Of a DNA stretch of 64,000 bases, positions 49,207 through 58,774 are shown piece after piece. Numbering within the stretch: position 1 is the stretch's first letter; each line of letters begins with the position of its first letter. The notes beneath the pieces were generated by a model, which was not told where the DNA came from, did no database searches, and saw only the letters and a program-made list of their open reading frames with translations. Made by a program: the position numbers and the translations under genes. The stretch is from Nonomuraea ceibae (GTDB taxonomy: Bacteria; Actinomycetota; Actinomycetes; Streptosporangiales; Streptosporangiaceae): positions 1 through 64,000 of the forward strand of contig NZ_JAHKRO010000036.1 in assembly GCF_019396325.1 (NCBI RefSeq), in the 5' to 3' direction.

Positions 49207-50181
49207 ATGGATCTGCTGAGCGAGCTTCTGGCACCCCTGCGCCTGCGGGCCGTCTTCCACAGCCGCTGGACCGTGCGCGCCCCCTGGGGCGTGGCCGGCC
49301 CGGCGGAGCGGTGCGCGCTGATCCACTACGTCCAGGACGGCGGCTGCGCCGTGGAGCTGCCCGGGCTGCCCGCGCCGGTCCGGCTCGCCGCCGGGGACCT
49401 GGCCGTGTTCCCGCACGGCGCCGCCCACCGCCTCGCCGACGCGCCCGGCCGCCCGGCCGTCCCGCTGGAGAGCCTGCTGCCCGCCCGCGACCCCGGCGCG
49501 ACCGGCGCCGTCCGCATCGACGGGGACGGCCCGGCCACCACCATGCTCTGCGCCGGCCTGCACTACGACGAGCCCGCCCCGCCGCTCTACCGGGCGCTGC
49601 CGCCCGTGCTCGTGCTCGGCCGGGCCGCCGTCGCCCGGCAGCCGCTGCTCGCGGGCACGCTGGCCGGGCTGGCGCGGGAGTGGGACGGCGACGAGCCGGG
49701 GCTCCCCCTGGTGGCCGTGCGCGCCTTCGAGCTCGCCTTCGTCCTGGCCCTGCGCGCCGCCCTGGCCGAGCCCGAACCCGGCCCGGAAGGCACATCGGGG
49801 GGTGCGCCCGTTCTGCGGGCGCTGCGCCACCCGGCCGTCGGGGCCGCGCTGCTGGCCGTGCAGACCCGCTACGCCGAGCCGTGGACCGTCGAGACACTGG
49901 CCGCCGAGGCCGGGCTGTCCCGCTCGGCCTTCGCCGCGACCTTCCGCGAGCTCGTCGGCGAGACGCCCATGCGCCACCTGACCGCCCGCCGCATGCACGA
50001 GGCCGCCAGGCTGCTCACCGCCACCCGGCTCCCGCACGCCGCCGTCGCCCACCGCGTCGGCTACGGCTCCACGGTGGGCTTCCACCTGGCGTTCAAGCAG
50101 TGGTACGGCACGACGCCCGGCGGCTACCGCAGCTCGGCCACCCCTTCCAGCAGCCGGTCCACGTCCGGGCGGTCGTTGTAG
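49207..50181 (+). CDS. AraC-family regulator with cupin sensor
   Basis: A 324-residue protein with an AraC-type cupin_6 N-terminal domain (about 5-180, LIHYVQDGGCAVELPGLP, LAVFPHGAAHRL) and a double HTH at about 210-310 (TVETLAAEAGLSRSAFAATF, VAHRVGYGSTVGFHLAFKQW). The start fits MDLLSELLAPLRLRAVFHSR, the usual family start. It is divergent from the NmrA-NTF2 gene, its likely target. Its last 58 bases overlap the convergent PLP-enzyme gene, and its C-terminal tail is a low-complexity serine stretch. Confidence 0.9.
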   Translation: MDLLSELLAPLRLRAVFHSRWTVRAPWGVAGPAERCALIHYVQDGGCAVELPGLPAPVRLAAGDLAVFPHGAAHRLADAPGRPAVPLESLLPARDPGATGAVRIDGDGPATTMLCAGLHYDEPAPPLYRALPPVLVLGRAAVARQPLLAGTLAGLAREWDGDEPGLPLVAVRAFELAFVLALRAALAEPEPGPEGTSGGAPVLRALRHPAVGAALLAVQTRYAEPWTVETLAAEAGLSRSAFAATFRELVGETPMRHLTARRMHEAARLLTATRLPHAAVAHRVGYGSTVGFHLAFKQWYGTTPGGYRSSATPSSSRSTSGRSL

Positions 50182-51308
50182 TGGACCAGCCCGACCCGCA
50201 CCGCGCCGCTCTCGCGGATGCCGAGCACGCCGGTCAGCTCCCAGGCGTAGTTGTGCCCGTTCCACACGTTCACGCCGCGCGCCGCCAGATGCTCGGCCAC
50301 CTGGCGCGGGGTGCGCCCGGCGACGGTGAAGTAGGCGGTGGCCGTCCGCCGGGCCGGCTTGCCGTACAGGGTGACGTGCGGCATCGTCTCCAGGCCCGCC
50401 AGCAGCACCGCGAACAGCTCCATCTCGTGCGCCTCCGCCGCGGCCAGCGAGGCGGTCAGCCGCTCGCGCCGCGTCCCCGTGCCCGGCACCAGGCCGGCCA
50501 GGTGGTCCACGGCGGCGCTCACCCCGGCCAGGTCCGCGAACGGCGCCGTGCCGCGCTCGAACCGGTCCGGCACCGTGTCCGGCGCGGGGGCCAGCTTGTC
50601 CGGCCGGATCGTCTCCAGCAGCGCCGGATCGGCGACCACCGCGCCGACGTGCGGCCCCGACCACTTGTAGGCGCTGGTCGCGTAGAAGTCGGCGCCGAGC
50701 GCCCGCATGTCGACCGGCCCGTGCGCGGTGGCGTGCACGCCGTCGACGTACGTGAGCGCGCCCGCCTCGTGCGCCAGCGCGCTGATCGCGGCCACGTCGG
50801 GCCGGGTGCCGAGCACGTTGCCCGCCGCCGTCACCGCCACCAGCCGGGTGCGCGGCCCGATGAGCCGGGCGTACTGCTCCACCGGCAGCTCGCCGGTCAC
50901 CGGATCGACCTCCGCCCACCGGACGGTCGCGCCGGTCGTCGTCCACGGCCGCACGTTCGCGTCGTGGTCCAGCCGCGACAGCACGACCTCGTCGCCGGGG
51001 CCCCACCCGCGTGACAGCGCGCCGGCCAGCCGATAGGTGAGCGTCGTCATGTTGGGCCCCAGGATCACCCCGTCCGGGTGCCCGCCGACCAGGTCGGCCA
51101 CGGCCTGGCGGCAGGCCGCCACGATCGCCTCGGAGCGGCGGGCGGCGGGGAACGCCCCGCCCGCGTTGCCGAGGCCGCCTCGGTAGGCCCCGGCGATGGC
51201 GTCGATCACCGGCTGAGGGACCTGCGTGCCGGCGGCGCCGTCCAGATACGCGTGGCCGTCGGCGAGAGCGGGGTAGGCGGCTCGTACAGCTTCGATGGGG
51301 AAAGGCAT
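50124..51308 (-). CDS. Cysteine desulfurase-like aminotransferase class V protein
   Basis: A 394-residue PLP enzyme. Lys215 in TSAYKWSGPHVGAV binds the cofactor; YVDGVHATAHG gives the Asp/His that contact the ring. NMTTLTYRLAGAL and LSRLDHDANVRPW match the VC1184-type branch, which often lacks the mobile Cys loop, so sulfur transfer is uncertain; isopenicillin N epimerase-like activity is another option. It overlaps the convergent araC gene by 58 bases. Start MPFPIEAVRAAYPAL at 51308 is nine bases from the divergent HTH_42 gene. Confidence 0.88.
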   Translation of the reverse strand: MPFPIEAVRAAYPALADGHAYLDGAAGTQVPQPVIDAIAGAYRGGLGNAGGAFPAARRSEAIVAACRQAVADLVGGHPDGVILGPNMTTLTYRLAGALSRGWGPGDEVVLSRLDHDANVRPWTTTGATVRWAEVDPVTGELPVEQYARLIGPRTRLVAVTAAGNVLGTRPDVAAISALAHEAGALTYVDGVHATAHGPVDMRALGADFYATSAYKWSGPHVGAVVADPALLETIRPDKLAPAPDTVPDRFERGTAPFADLAGVSAAVDHLAGLVPGTGTRRERLTASLAAAEAHEMELFAVLLAGLETMPHVTLYGKPARRTATAYFTVAGRTPRQVAEHLAARGVNVWNGHNYAWELTGVLGIRESGAVRVGLVHYNDRPDVDRLLEGVAELR

Positions 51309-51317
51309 GATGTGTTC

Positions 51318-52373
51318 ATGCTCAGCCTGCGCGACCTCAACCGGGCCACCCTGGCCCGCCAGCACCTCCTGCGACGCCACGAGGGCAGCGCGGCCGACGT
51401 CGTGCACCGCCTGGCCGGTCTCCAGGCGCAGGAGCCGCGCCCGCCGTACCTGGGCGTGTGGACCCGGCTCGCCGGGTTCGGCCGCGACGAGCTGCACCGC
51501 GACCTGCACGCCGGCACGCTCGTCCGCGCGACGCTGCACCGCGCCACGCTGCACCTGGTGACCGCCGGCGACTACGCCGCGTTCCGGCCGCTGCTGCACC
51601 CGGTGCTGGCCGCCGCCGCCCGCCGCTTCGAGGGCGTCGACGCCGACGCCGTGGTGGCCGCCGCCGCGCGGCTGCTCGCCGAGGGGCCGCACACGTTCAA
51701 CGAGCTGCGGCCGAAGCTGCTCAAGGAGTTCCCCGAGGCGGACCAGCGGCACCTCGGCTACGCGGTGCGCATGCTGATGCCGCTGGTCATGGTGCCGACG
51801 CAGGACCGGTGGAGCTTCCCGCGCGACCCCGCCTTCGCCCCGGCCGGCGTCACCCTCGACCCGGCGCCCTCGGCGGAGGCGTTCGCCGAGCGCTACCTGG
51901 CCGCCTTCGGCCCCGCCACCGCCGCCGACCTCCAGGCGTGGTCCGGGCTGGGCGGCCTGGCCTCCGTCCTGGACGGCATGCGCGACCGGCTGGAGGTGCT
52001 GACCGGCGAGGACGGCAGGGTCCTGTACGACCTGCCGGACGCGCCCCGGCCGGGCGGCGACGTCCCCGCCCCGGTGCGGTTCCTGCCCGACTTCGACACG
52101 CTCGTCCTCGGCCACGCCGACCGCAGGCGCATCGTCGCCGACGAGCACCGGGGCCTGGTCACGACCAAGAACCTGCGGGTACGCGCCACGTACCTGATCG
52201 ACGGGTTCGCCGCCGGGACGTGGCAGATCAAGCGCTCGGGCAAGAAGGCCAGGCTGATCGTCACCCCGTTCGCGCCGCACCGGCCGGACATCCTGGAGGA
52301 GGAGGCGACGGCGCTGCTGGCCTTCGCCGAACCCGACGCCACGCAGCGCACGCTCGAAGTCGCGGAGGACTGA
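51318..52373 (+). CDS. HTH_42 winged-helix protein (AlkX/YcaQ-like), first of three
   Basis: A 351-residue protein with repeated winged-helix folds, starting LSLRDLNRATLARQHLLRR. Family hallmarks are VVHRLAGLQAQEPRPPYLGV, RATLHRATLHLVTAGDYAAF, FGPATAADLQAWSGLGGL, VRFLPDFDTLVLGHADRRR and LIDGFAAGTWQ. The related YcaQ/AlkX enzymes are DNA glycosylases that act on interstrand cross-links; the catalytic QxQ-type motif appears as LQAQ. It is followed two bases later by the WS/DGAT gene. Confidence 0.87.
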   Translation: MLSLRDLNRATLARQHLLRRHEGSAADVVHRLAGLQAQEPRPPYLGVWTRLAGFGRDELHRDLHAGTLVRATLHRATLHLVTAGDYAAFRPLLHPVLAAAARRFEGVDADAVVAAAARLLAEGPHTFNELRPKLLKEFPEADQRHLGYAVRMLMPLVMVPTQDRWSFPRDPAFAPAGVTLDPAPSAEAFAERYLAAFGPATAADLQAWSGLGGLASVLDGMRDRLEVLTGEDGRVLYDLPDAPRPGGDVPAPVRFLPDFDTLVLGHADRRRIVADEHRGLVTTKNLRVRATYLIDGFAAGTWQIKRSGKKARLIVTPFAPHRPDILEEEATALLAFAEPDATQRTLEVAED

Positions 52374-52374
52374 C

Positions 52375-53805
52375 ATGGCCCAGCTGACCGCCCTCGACGC
52401 GGGATTCCTCCACTTCGAGACCGAGACCAACGTCGCCAACATCGCCGGCCTGGCCGTGCTCGACGGCCCTCTCGACCGCGCGAGCCTGCAGTCCCTGCTG
52501 GAGGCCCGGCTGCCGCACGTGCCCGCGCTGCGCCGCAAGCTCGCCCGCGTCCCGTTCGACCTGGACCACCCGTACTGGGTGCGCGAGGACGACCTCGACC
52601 TCGACTACCACGTGCGCGAGATCGGCCTGCCGCCGCCCGGCGACGACCGGCAGCTCGCCGAGCAGGTGTCGCGGCTGCACCCGCGCCGCCTGGACCGCAG
52701 CCGGCCGCTGTGGGAGATCTACCTCATCCACGGCCTGGCCGGCGGCCGCACCGGCCTCTACACGAAGATCCACCACGCGGCCGTCGACGGGATCGGCGGC
52801 GCCGACGTGCTGGCCGCGCTGCTCGACCTCGGCCCCGAGCCCGCGCCGCCGCCCTCGGGCGAGCCGGAGCCCGACGCGCCGCTGCCGCCCCGCGCCGAGA
52901 TGCTGGCGCGGGGCCTGGCCAGGATGGCCCGCAACCCGGCGCAGGCGGTGCGGTTCGCCGCCCGGGCGGTGCCGCACCTGGACGAGATCCCCGTCCTGTC
53001 GTGGCTGCCCGGCAGCAGCGTCGCCGCCCGGCTGGCCCGCAAGGCGGCCGGCACCGGGCAGGCGCCGGAGCTGCCCGTGCTGCCCGCGCCGCGCACCCCG
53101 TTCAGCGGCCCGGTCTCCCGGCACCGCCGCTTCTCGTTCGTCTCGCTGCCGCTGGAGGAGGTCAAGGCGGTGCGCAAGGCGTTCGGCGTCACGGTCAACG
53201 ACGTGGTGATGGCCGTGTGCGCGGGCGCGCTGCGCCGCTGGCTGGCCGCGCACGGCGGCGTCCCGCGCCAGCCGCTGATCGCCGGCATCCCGCTCTCGCT
53301 GCGCGCCGCCGGCGACGAGGCCCCCGGCAACCAGGTCGCGATCATGACCGCGCCGCTCGGCGTGCACCTGGAGGACCCCGCCGCCCGGCTGGCCCAGGTG
53401 CGGCAGGCGATGCGGCGGATCAAGGACCGGTTCTCGCTGTCGCCGGCCCGCTGGCTGCGCGAGTTCAGCGAGTCGATGCCCGCCGCCCTCATGGGGCTGG
53501 CCGCCCGCTCGGCGTTCGAGCTCGTCGGCCAGACCGCGCCGCCCATCAACGTCGGCGTCTCCAACGTGCCGGGGCCGCAGTTCCCGCTGTACGTGTGCGG
53601 GGCGCGGCTGCTCAGTCTCTACCCGGTCTCGGTGATCACCGACGTGAGCGGCGGCATCAACATCACCGCGTTCTCCTACGACGGCTCGCTCGACATCGGC
53701 GTCATCACAGACCGCGACATGGTGCCCGACGCCTGGGAGCTGGCCGCCGACCTCCGCGCCGCCCTCGACGAGCTCCTCAACGCGGAACCTCCCTTGCCGC
53801 GATAG
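52375..53805 (+). CDS. Wax ester synthase/diacylglycerol acyltransferase (WS/DGAT)
   Basis: A 476-residue protein with the active-site HHAAVDG at residues 133-139 and the start MAQLTALDAGFLHFETETNV. NDVVMAVCAGALRRWL, SNVPGPQFPLYVCGARLLSL and a C-terminal ITAFSYDGSLDIGVITDRD complete the family pattern. It esterifies acyl-CoA to diacylglycerol or long-chain alcohols for storage lipids. ATG 52375 directly follows the TGA of the HTH_42 gene, so the two are coupled. Confidence 0.94.
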   Translation: MAQLTALDAGFLHFETETNVANIAGLAVLDGPLDRASLQSLLEARLPHVPALRRKLARVPFDLDHPYWVREDDLDLDYHVREIGLPPPGDDRQLAEQVSRLHPRRLDRSRPLWEIYLIHGLAGGRTGLYTKIHHAAVDGIGGADVLAALLDLGPEPAPPPSGEPEPDAPLPPRAEMLARGLARMARNPAQAVRFAARAVPHLDEIPVLSWLPGSSVAARLARKAAGTGQAPELPVLPAPRTPFSGPVSRHRRFSFVSLPLEEVKAVRKAFGVTVNDVVMAVCAGALRRWLAAHGGVPRQPLIAGIPLSLRAAGDEAPGNQVAIMTAPLGVHLEDPAARLAQVRQAMRRIKDRFSLSPARWLREFSESMPAALMGLAARSAFELVGQTAPPINVGVSNVPGPQFPLYVCGARLLSLYPVSVITDVSGGINITAFSYDGSLDIGVITDRDMVPDAWELAADLRAALDELLNAEPPLPR

Positions 53806-53809
53806 TCCC

Positions 53810-53815
53810 TACCGT
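53810..53815 (+). promoter_or_regulatory. -10 hexamer TACCGT of the second HTH_42 gene (leaderless)
   Basis: TACCGT is followed by seven bases (GGGCGTC) and the ATG at 53823. No Shine-Dalgarno sequence is seen. Confidence 0.45.
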
Positions 53816-53822
53816 GGGCGTC

Positions 53823-54926
53823 ATGACGCCGAACAGCCGCGTACTCGACCGTCGCACGCTCAACCGCACGACGCTCGACCGCCAGCTCCTGCTCGCCCGC
53901 TCGACCATGACGCCCGCGCAGGCCGTCGAACGGCTGGTCGCCCTCCAGGGGCAGGACGTCAACCCGCCCTACTACGGCCTCTGGTCGCGGCTGTCGTCCT
54001 TCACCCAGGACGACCTCACCTCCCTGCTCCACAGCAGGCAGGTCGTGCGCGGGTCGCTGCTGCGCGCCACCCAGCACCTGACGCTGGCCGGCGACTACGT
54101 GTGGCTGCGCCCGCTCCTGCAGCCGCGCCTGTCACGCGGCCTGCGGGGCGCCTTCGGCGGCGCGCTGCGCGACGTCGACCTCGACGAGCTCGCCCGCCTG
54201 GCCCGTGCCCACCTGACCCGGGCCCACCTGAAGGGGCGCACCCTCACCCGCACCCAGGTGCGCGACCTGCTCGCCGAACGCTGGCCCGGCGTCGACCGGC
54301 TCGCGCTCAACTGGACCGTCCAGGCCGTCCTCCCCGTGATCCACACCCCGCCCAGCGGCGAGTGGAACCGGGGCGGCGCCGTCCCGTTCACGCTCGCCGA
54401 GGAGTGGCTCGGCCGCCCCCTCGACACCGCGCCCCCGGTGGAACGCCTGGTCACCCGCTACCTGGCCGCCTTCGGCCCGGCGGGCGTCATGGACGTGCAG
54501 GCGTGGTCCGGGCTGACCCGGCTGCGCCCGGTGATCGAGGCGATGGACCTGCGCGCCTACCGCGACGAGGACGGGCGCGTCCTGTACGACCTGCCGGACG
54601 CGCCGCTGGCCGACCCTGAGACACCCGCGCCCGTACGGTTCCTGCCGTACTTCGACAACCTGATCGTCGCCTACGCCGACCGGTCCCGGCTCATGACCGC
54701 CGAGCGGCGCAAGGCCGTCTGCGTGGGCGCGGTCATCCACCCGACGTTCCTGGTCGACGGCGTCGTCGCGGGCATGTGGGACCTCAAGGACGACACTCTG
54801 ACCTTGCGCCCTTTCCGGCCGCTGCCCGGCCCGGTCATGGAGGAGCTGACCGCCGAGGGGGAGCGGCTGCTGGCCTTCGCCGGTGAGAAGGACGCGGCGA
54901 TCGCGCTTGACCTCATCCAAAGTTGA
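53823..54926 (+). CDS. HTH_42 winged-helix protein (AlkX/YcaQ-like), second of three
   Basis: A 367-residue paralogue of 51318-52373. Shared segments are LLLARSTMTPAQAVERLVAL, LQGQDVNPPYYGLWSRL, LRATQHLTLAGDYVWLRPLL, YLAAFGPAGVMDVQAWSGL, GRVLYDLPDAP and VRFLPYFDNLIVAYADRSR. The catalytic-type motif reads LQGQ. It has its own likely leaderless promoter, so it is not simply a cotranscribed duplicate. Probable DNA repair of bulky or cross-linked bases, by family. Confidence 0.87.
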   Translation: MTPNSRVLDRRTLNRTTLDRQLLLARSTMTPAQAVERLVALQGQDVNPPYYGLWSRLSSFTQDDLTSLLHSRQVVRGSLLRATQHLTLAGDYVWLRPLLQPRLSRGLRGAFGGALRDVDLDELARLARAHLTRAHLKGRTLTRTQVRDLLAERWPGVDRLALNWTVQAVLPVIHTPPSGEWNRGGAVPFTLAEEWLGRPLDTAPPVERLVTRYLAAFGPAGVMDVQAWSGLTRLRPVIEAMDLRAYRDEDGRVLYDLPDAPLADPETPAPVRFLPYFDNLIVAYADRSRLMTAERRKAVCVGAVIHPTFLVDGVVAGMWDLKDDTLTLRPFRPLPGPVMEELTAEGERLLAFAGEKDAAIALDLIQS

Positions 54927-54978
54927 GGTTGGAGGCTGGGTCCACCGAAACGGACACCGACTCCGAGGAGTGATCCCT

Positions 54979-55968
54979 GTGCGTGCGATCCAGGCGCGTG
55001 AATTCGGCGGACCCGACGTGCTCGCCGCCACCGAGCTGCCCGACCCCGTCGCCGGCCCCGGCCAGGTCGTCATCGGGCTGGCCGCCGCCGACGTCATCTA
55101 CCTCGACACCCTGCTGCGCCGAGGCTGGGGCGTCGAGATGTTCCCCAGGACGCCCCCGTACGTGCCCGGCACCGGCGGCGCGGGCACCGTCCTGTCCACC
55201 GGCGAAGGCGTGGACCCGGGCTGGACCGGCCGGCGCGTCGTCGCCAGCCTCGGCAGCGGCTACGCCGAGCAGGTCGTCGCCGGCGTCGAGGAGCTTACCG
55301 AGCTGCCCGGGAACGTGAGCTTCGAGCAGGCGGCCGCCGTCCTGCACGACGGCGTCACCGCGCTCATGCTCACCCGGCTGGGACCCCCGGAGAAGGACGA
55401 GTGGGTGCTGGTGACCGCCGCCGCCGGAGGCGCCGGATCGACGCTCGTGCAGCTCGCCCGCGACGCCGGAGCCCGCGTCGTCGCCGCCGCCCGGGGCGAG
55501 CGCAAGCTCGGCCTCGCCCGCGAGCTGGGCGCCGAGCACGCCGTCGACTACAGCGAGGAAGGCTGGCAGGAGCGCGTCCGCGACCTGACCGGCGGCGGCG
55601 CCCGGCTCGTCTTCGACGGCGCGGGCGGCGGGCTCGGCCGCGCGGCTTTCGAGGCCGTCGCCGACGGCGGCCGGTTCGTCAGCTACGGCACCGCCGACGG
55701 CGGGTTCACCGAGGTCGACGCCGAGGAGGCCGCGCGCCGCCGCGTGGACGCGGTCAACGCCCTCGCGTCGGGGCCGCCCGACCCGGCGGACTCCAGGGCG
55801 TGGCTCGCCGAGGCGCTCGACCTGGTCGCCCGGGGCCGCCTGCGCCCGGTCATCGGCGCCACCTTCCCGCTGGAGCGGGCCCGCGACGCCCACGTCTCGC
55901 TGGAGGAGCGCCGCACGATCGGCAAGTCGCTCCTGCTCGTCGGCCCGGACCGGCCGGCGGCCCGGTAG
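54979..55968 (+). CDS. Zinc-binding-dehydrogenase-type MDR oxidoreductase (quinone oxidoreductase-like)
   Basis: A 329-residue medium-chain reductase. GTG 54979 was chosen because GAGGAG lies eight bases upstream and the protein begins VRAIQAREFGGPDVL. The N-terminal GroES-like part lacks the zinc-binding Cys/His set. The NADPH fold has VTAAAGGAGSTLVQLARDAG (AAxGGxG). FDGAGGGLGRAAFEAVADGG and the C-terminal FPLERARDAHVSLEERRTIG follow. Quinone oxidoreductase activity is the usual annotation. Confidence 0.92.
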   Translation: MRAIQAREFGGPDVLAATELPDPVAGPGQVVIGLAAADVIYLDTLLRRGWGVEMFPRTPPYVPGTGGAGTVLSTGEGVDPGWTGRRVVASLGSGYAEQVVAGVEELTELPGNVSFEQAAAVLHDGVTALMLTRLGPPEKDEWVLVTAAAGGAGSTLVQLARDAGARVVAAARGERKLGLARELGAEHAVDYSEEGWQERVRDLTGGGARLVFDGAGGGLGRAAFEAVADGGRFVSYGTADGGFTEVDAEEAARRRVDAVNALASGPPDPADSRAWLAEALDLVARGRLRPVIGATFPLERARDAHVSLEERRTIGKSLLLVGPDRPAAR

Positions 55969-55972
55969 CGGC

Positions 55973-56938
<966 letters not shown>

Positions 56939-57077
56939 GACAATCTCCTCGCTCGGGTCGGACGGGATCGGGCGTCACAGGGGCGGGCCATCGACCTCCA
57001 AAGCGCGTCTTCCCCTTCAAGCTACCCAACGCCTACGACAGGTTGTGACCGCCGTCTCAGAGTCGGCCCAGGCCGGC

Positions 57078-57842
57078 TCACAGGACAGCACTCACGGACA
57101 TCCAGGCCGCCGTCGCGTCGTCGTGGCGCTTGCCGCTGACCGGGCCGCGCTCGCGCTCCAGGCGGCGCACCTCGGCGATCAGCGCCTCCGGCTCCCGCGC
57201 CCCCTCGACCAGGTCCGCCCAGGCGCGCCCGTACCAGTCGGCCAGCCGCGTGACGCCGTCGGTGAACAGGGCGACCCCGCTCAGCCCGGCGGCCTCGACC
57301 GTGCCGGTCAGCGCCCGCGCGGCGGCCGACGGGCAGGTGCTCGCCACCCAGAAGCCGCCCGGCCGGTTGCGCAGCGACGACACGAGCTCCACCGAGTACG
57401 GCCGCCCGCCCGGCAGGCGGTCGAGCCGGTCGTCGCGCACCATCGTCACGCCGCCGTCGCGCCCCCGCAACCCGATCGCCGAGTCGCACAGCACCAGGTA
57501 GTCGAGCCGGTCGCCGCGCAGCCGGGCCAGCGCGGCCGTGGCCGACGGCGAATCGGGGTTCGACAGGTCGCAGGTGCCCGCGTGCCGCGCCATCACGTCC
57601 GCGATCGCCCCGGCCAGCACGTCCGCCAGCGGCTCGCCGCCGTCCATCCGCGCCGCCACCCCGGTGGCCAGCGCCCGCACCAGCCACCGGACGTCGTGCA
57701 CGCAGCCGGACGGGACGCCGGGCGGCGCGCTCGCCCCGTCGAACAGCGCCACCCACGACGGCCCGGCGACGACGTAGTCCTCGTTGCGGTGCTCGCCGCC
57801 CCGCGCCGGGGCGGCGGCGGTCGCGTAACGGACGTGTGGCAT
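57078..57842 (-). CDS. PP2C-like phosphatase domain protein
   Basis: A 254-residue protein with a degenerate PP2C fold: NEDYVVAGPSWVALFDGASA (metal-binding Asp-Gly), DSPSATAALARLRGDRLDYL, VLCDSAIGLRGRDGGVTMVR, VALFTDGVTRLADWY and GKRHDDATAAWM. ATG 57842 was chosen because GGGAG lies four bases upstream. The family's four metal-binding acidic residues appear mostly kept. The role is unknown; a group 2 sigma factor lies next in the same direction, which suggests but does not prove a signalling link. Confidence 0.8.
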   Translation of the reverse strand: MPHVRYATAAAPARGGEHRNEDYVVAGPSWVALFDGASAPPGVPSGCVHDVRWLVRALATGVAARMDGGEPLADVLAGAIADVMARHAGTCDLSNPDSPSATAALARLRGDRLDYLVLCDSAIGLRGRDGGVTMVRDDRLDRLPGGRPYSVELVSSLRNRPGGFWVASTCPSAAARALTGTVEAAGLSGVALFTDGVTRLADWYGRAWADLVEGAREPEALIAEVRRLERERGPVSGKRHDDATAAWMSVSAVL

Positions 57843-57978
57843 CGAACTCCCAGCGGGCGCTCCGCCGCCCAGAAAGCCTGGGCAAACGGGCATCCAAGAT
57901 TTTCACGTGAGCCGAGGGCACGGCCGGGTAGCTGACTTACATTCCCATCATGAAGGCCCAGTCCACTGACTTTTGGCG

Positions 57979-58749
57979 GTGCCCCTCGTGACACGCCCCC
58001 GTTCGAGCCTGGCGCACCAGGCGTCCTACGCGCTCAGGCACCCGCACAAGGTGATCCCGCACCTGCGGCGGCTGGCCCGCGACACCTGGCTGCGCCTGCA
58101 CAGCCGCGACCACATCTCCTACTACCGGGCGGTCATGCGGTCCGACACGGCGCGCAGCCCCGAGGGCGCGGTCGGCTCCCACACGCACAAGCGCTGGCTG
58201 GCCCTGGGCCAGATGCAGTTCGACTACCTGCTGGAGCACGGGCTCAAGCCCGAGTGCCGGATGCTGGAGATCGGCTGCGGCAACCTGCGGGCCGGCCGGC
58301 TGTTCATCGACTACCTGCACACCGGCAACTACTACGGCATCGACATCTCGCCCGACATCCTCATGGCCGCGCAGGACACCGTCGCCGACCACGGCCTGCG
58401 CGACAAGCTGCCGCACCTCACCCCGGTCCGCGACCTGCGCTTCGCGTTCCTGCCGGACGAGCACTTCGACGTCGTGCACGCGCACAGCGTCTTCTCGCAC
58501 TCGCCGCTGGAGGTGATCGACGAGTGCTTCGCCCACGTCGGGCGGATCATGCGGCCCGACGGCTGGTTCGACTTCACCTTCGACCGCACCGAGGGCAAGG
58601 AGCACCAGGTGCTGCGCGAGGACTTCTACTACCGCACCGAGACGCTGGTGCGGCTGGCCGGGCAGCACGGGCTCGACGCGGTGTTCATGGACGACTGGGA
58701 GCGCACCCCGCACAAGCAGTCGAAGATCCGGGTCACCCGCAGGAGCTGA
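57979..58749 (+). CDS. Class I SAM-dependent methyltransferase
   Basis: A 256-residue protein. The SAM-binding motif I is CRMLEIGCGNLRAGRLFIDY (GxGxL-type), followed by YYGIDISPDILMAAQD (motif II acidic residue) and FDVVHAHSVFSHSPLEVIDE. An N-terminal basic segment (RPRSSLAHQASYALRHPHKV) may help it bind a membrane or nucleic acid. The start is uncertain: TTG 57973, GTG 57979 and GTG 57988 are all in frame and none has a clear ribosome site. The substrate is unknown. Confidence 0.85.
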   Translation: MPLVTRPRSSLAHQASYALRHPHKVIPHLRRLARDTWLRLHSRDHISYYRAVMRSDTARSPEGAVGSHTHKRWLALGQMQFDYLLEHGLKPECRMLEIGCGNLRAGRLFIDYLHTGNYYGIDISPDILMAAQDTVADHGLRDKLPHLTPVRDLRFAFLPDEHFDVVHAHSVFSHSPLEVIDECFAHVGRIMRPDGWFDFTFDRTEGKEHQVLREDFYYRTETLVRLAGQHGLDAVFMDDWERTPHKQSKIRVTRRS

Positions 58750-58761
58750 CCGCCGGTGTCC

Positions 58762-58767
58762 TAGGGT
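58762..58767 (+). promoter_or_regulatory. -10 hexamer TAGGGT of the deaminase gene (leaderless)
   Basis: TAGGGT is followed by GGCGCGC and the GTG at 58775. This favours 58775 over the in-frame GTG at 58766, which lies inside the hexamer. Confidence 0.5.
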
Positions 58768-58774
58768 GGCGCGC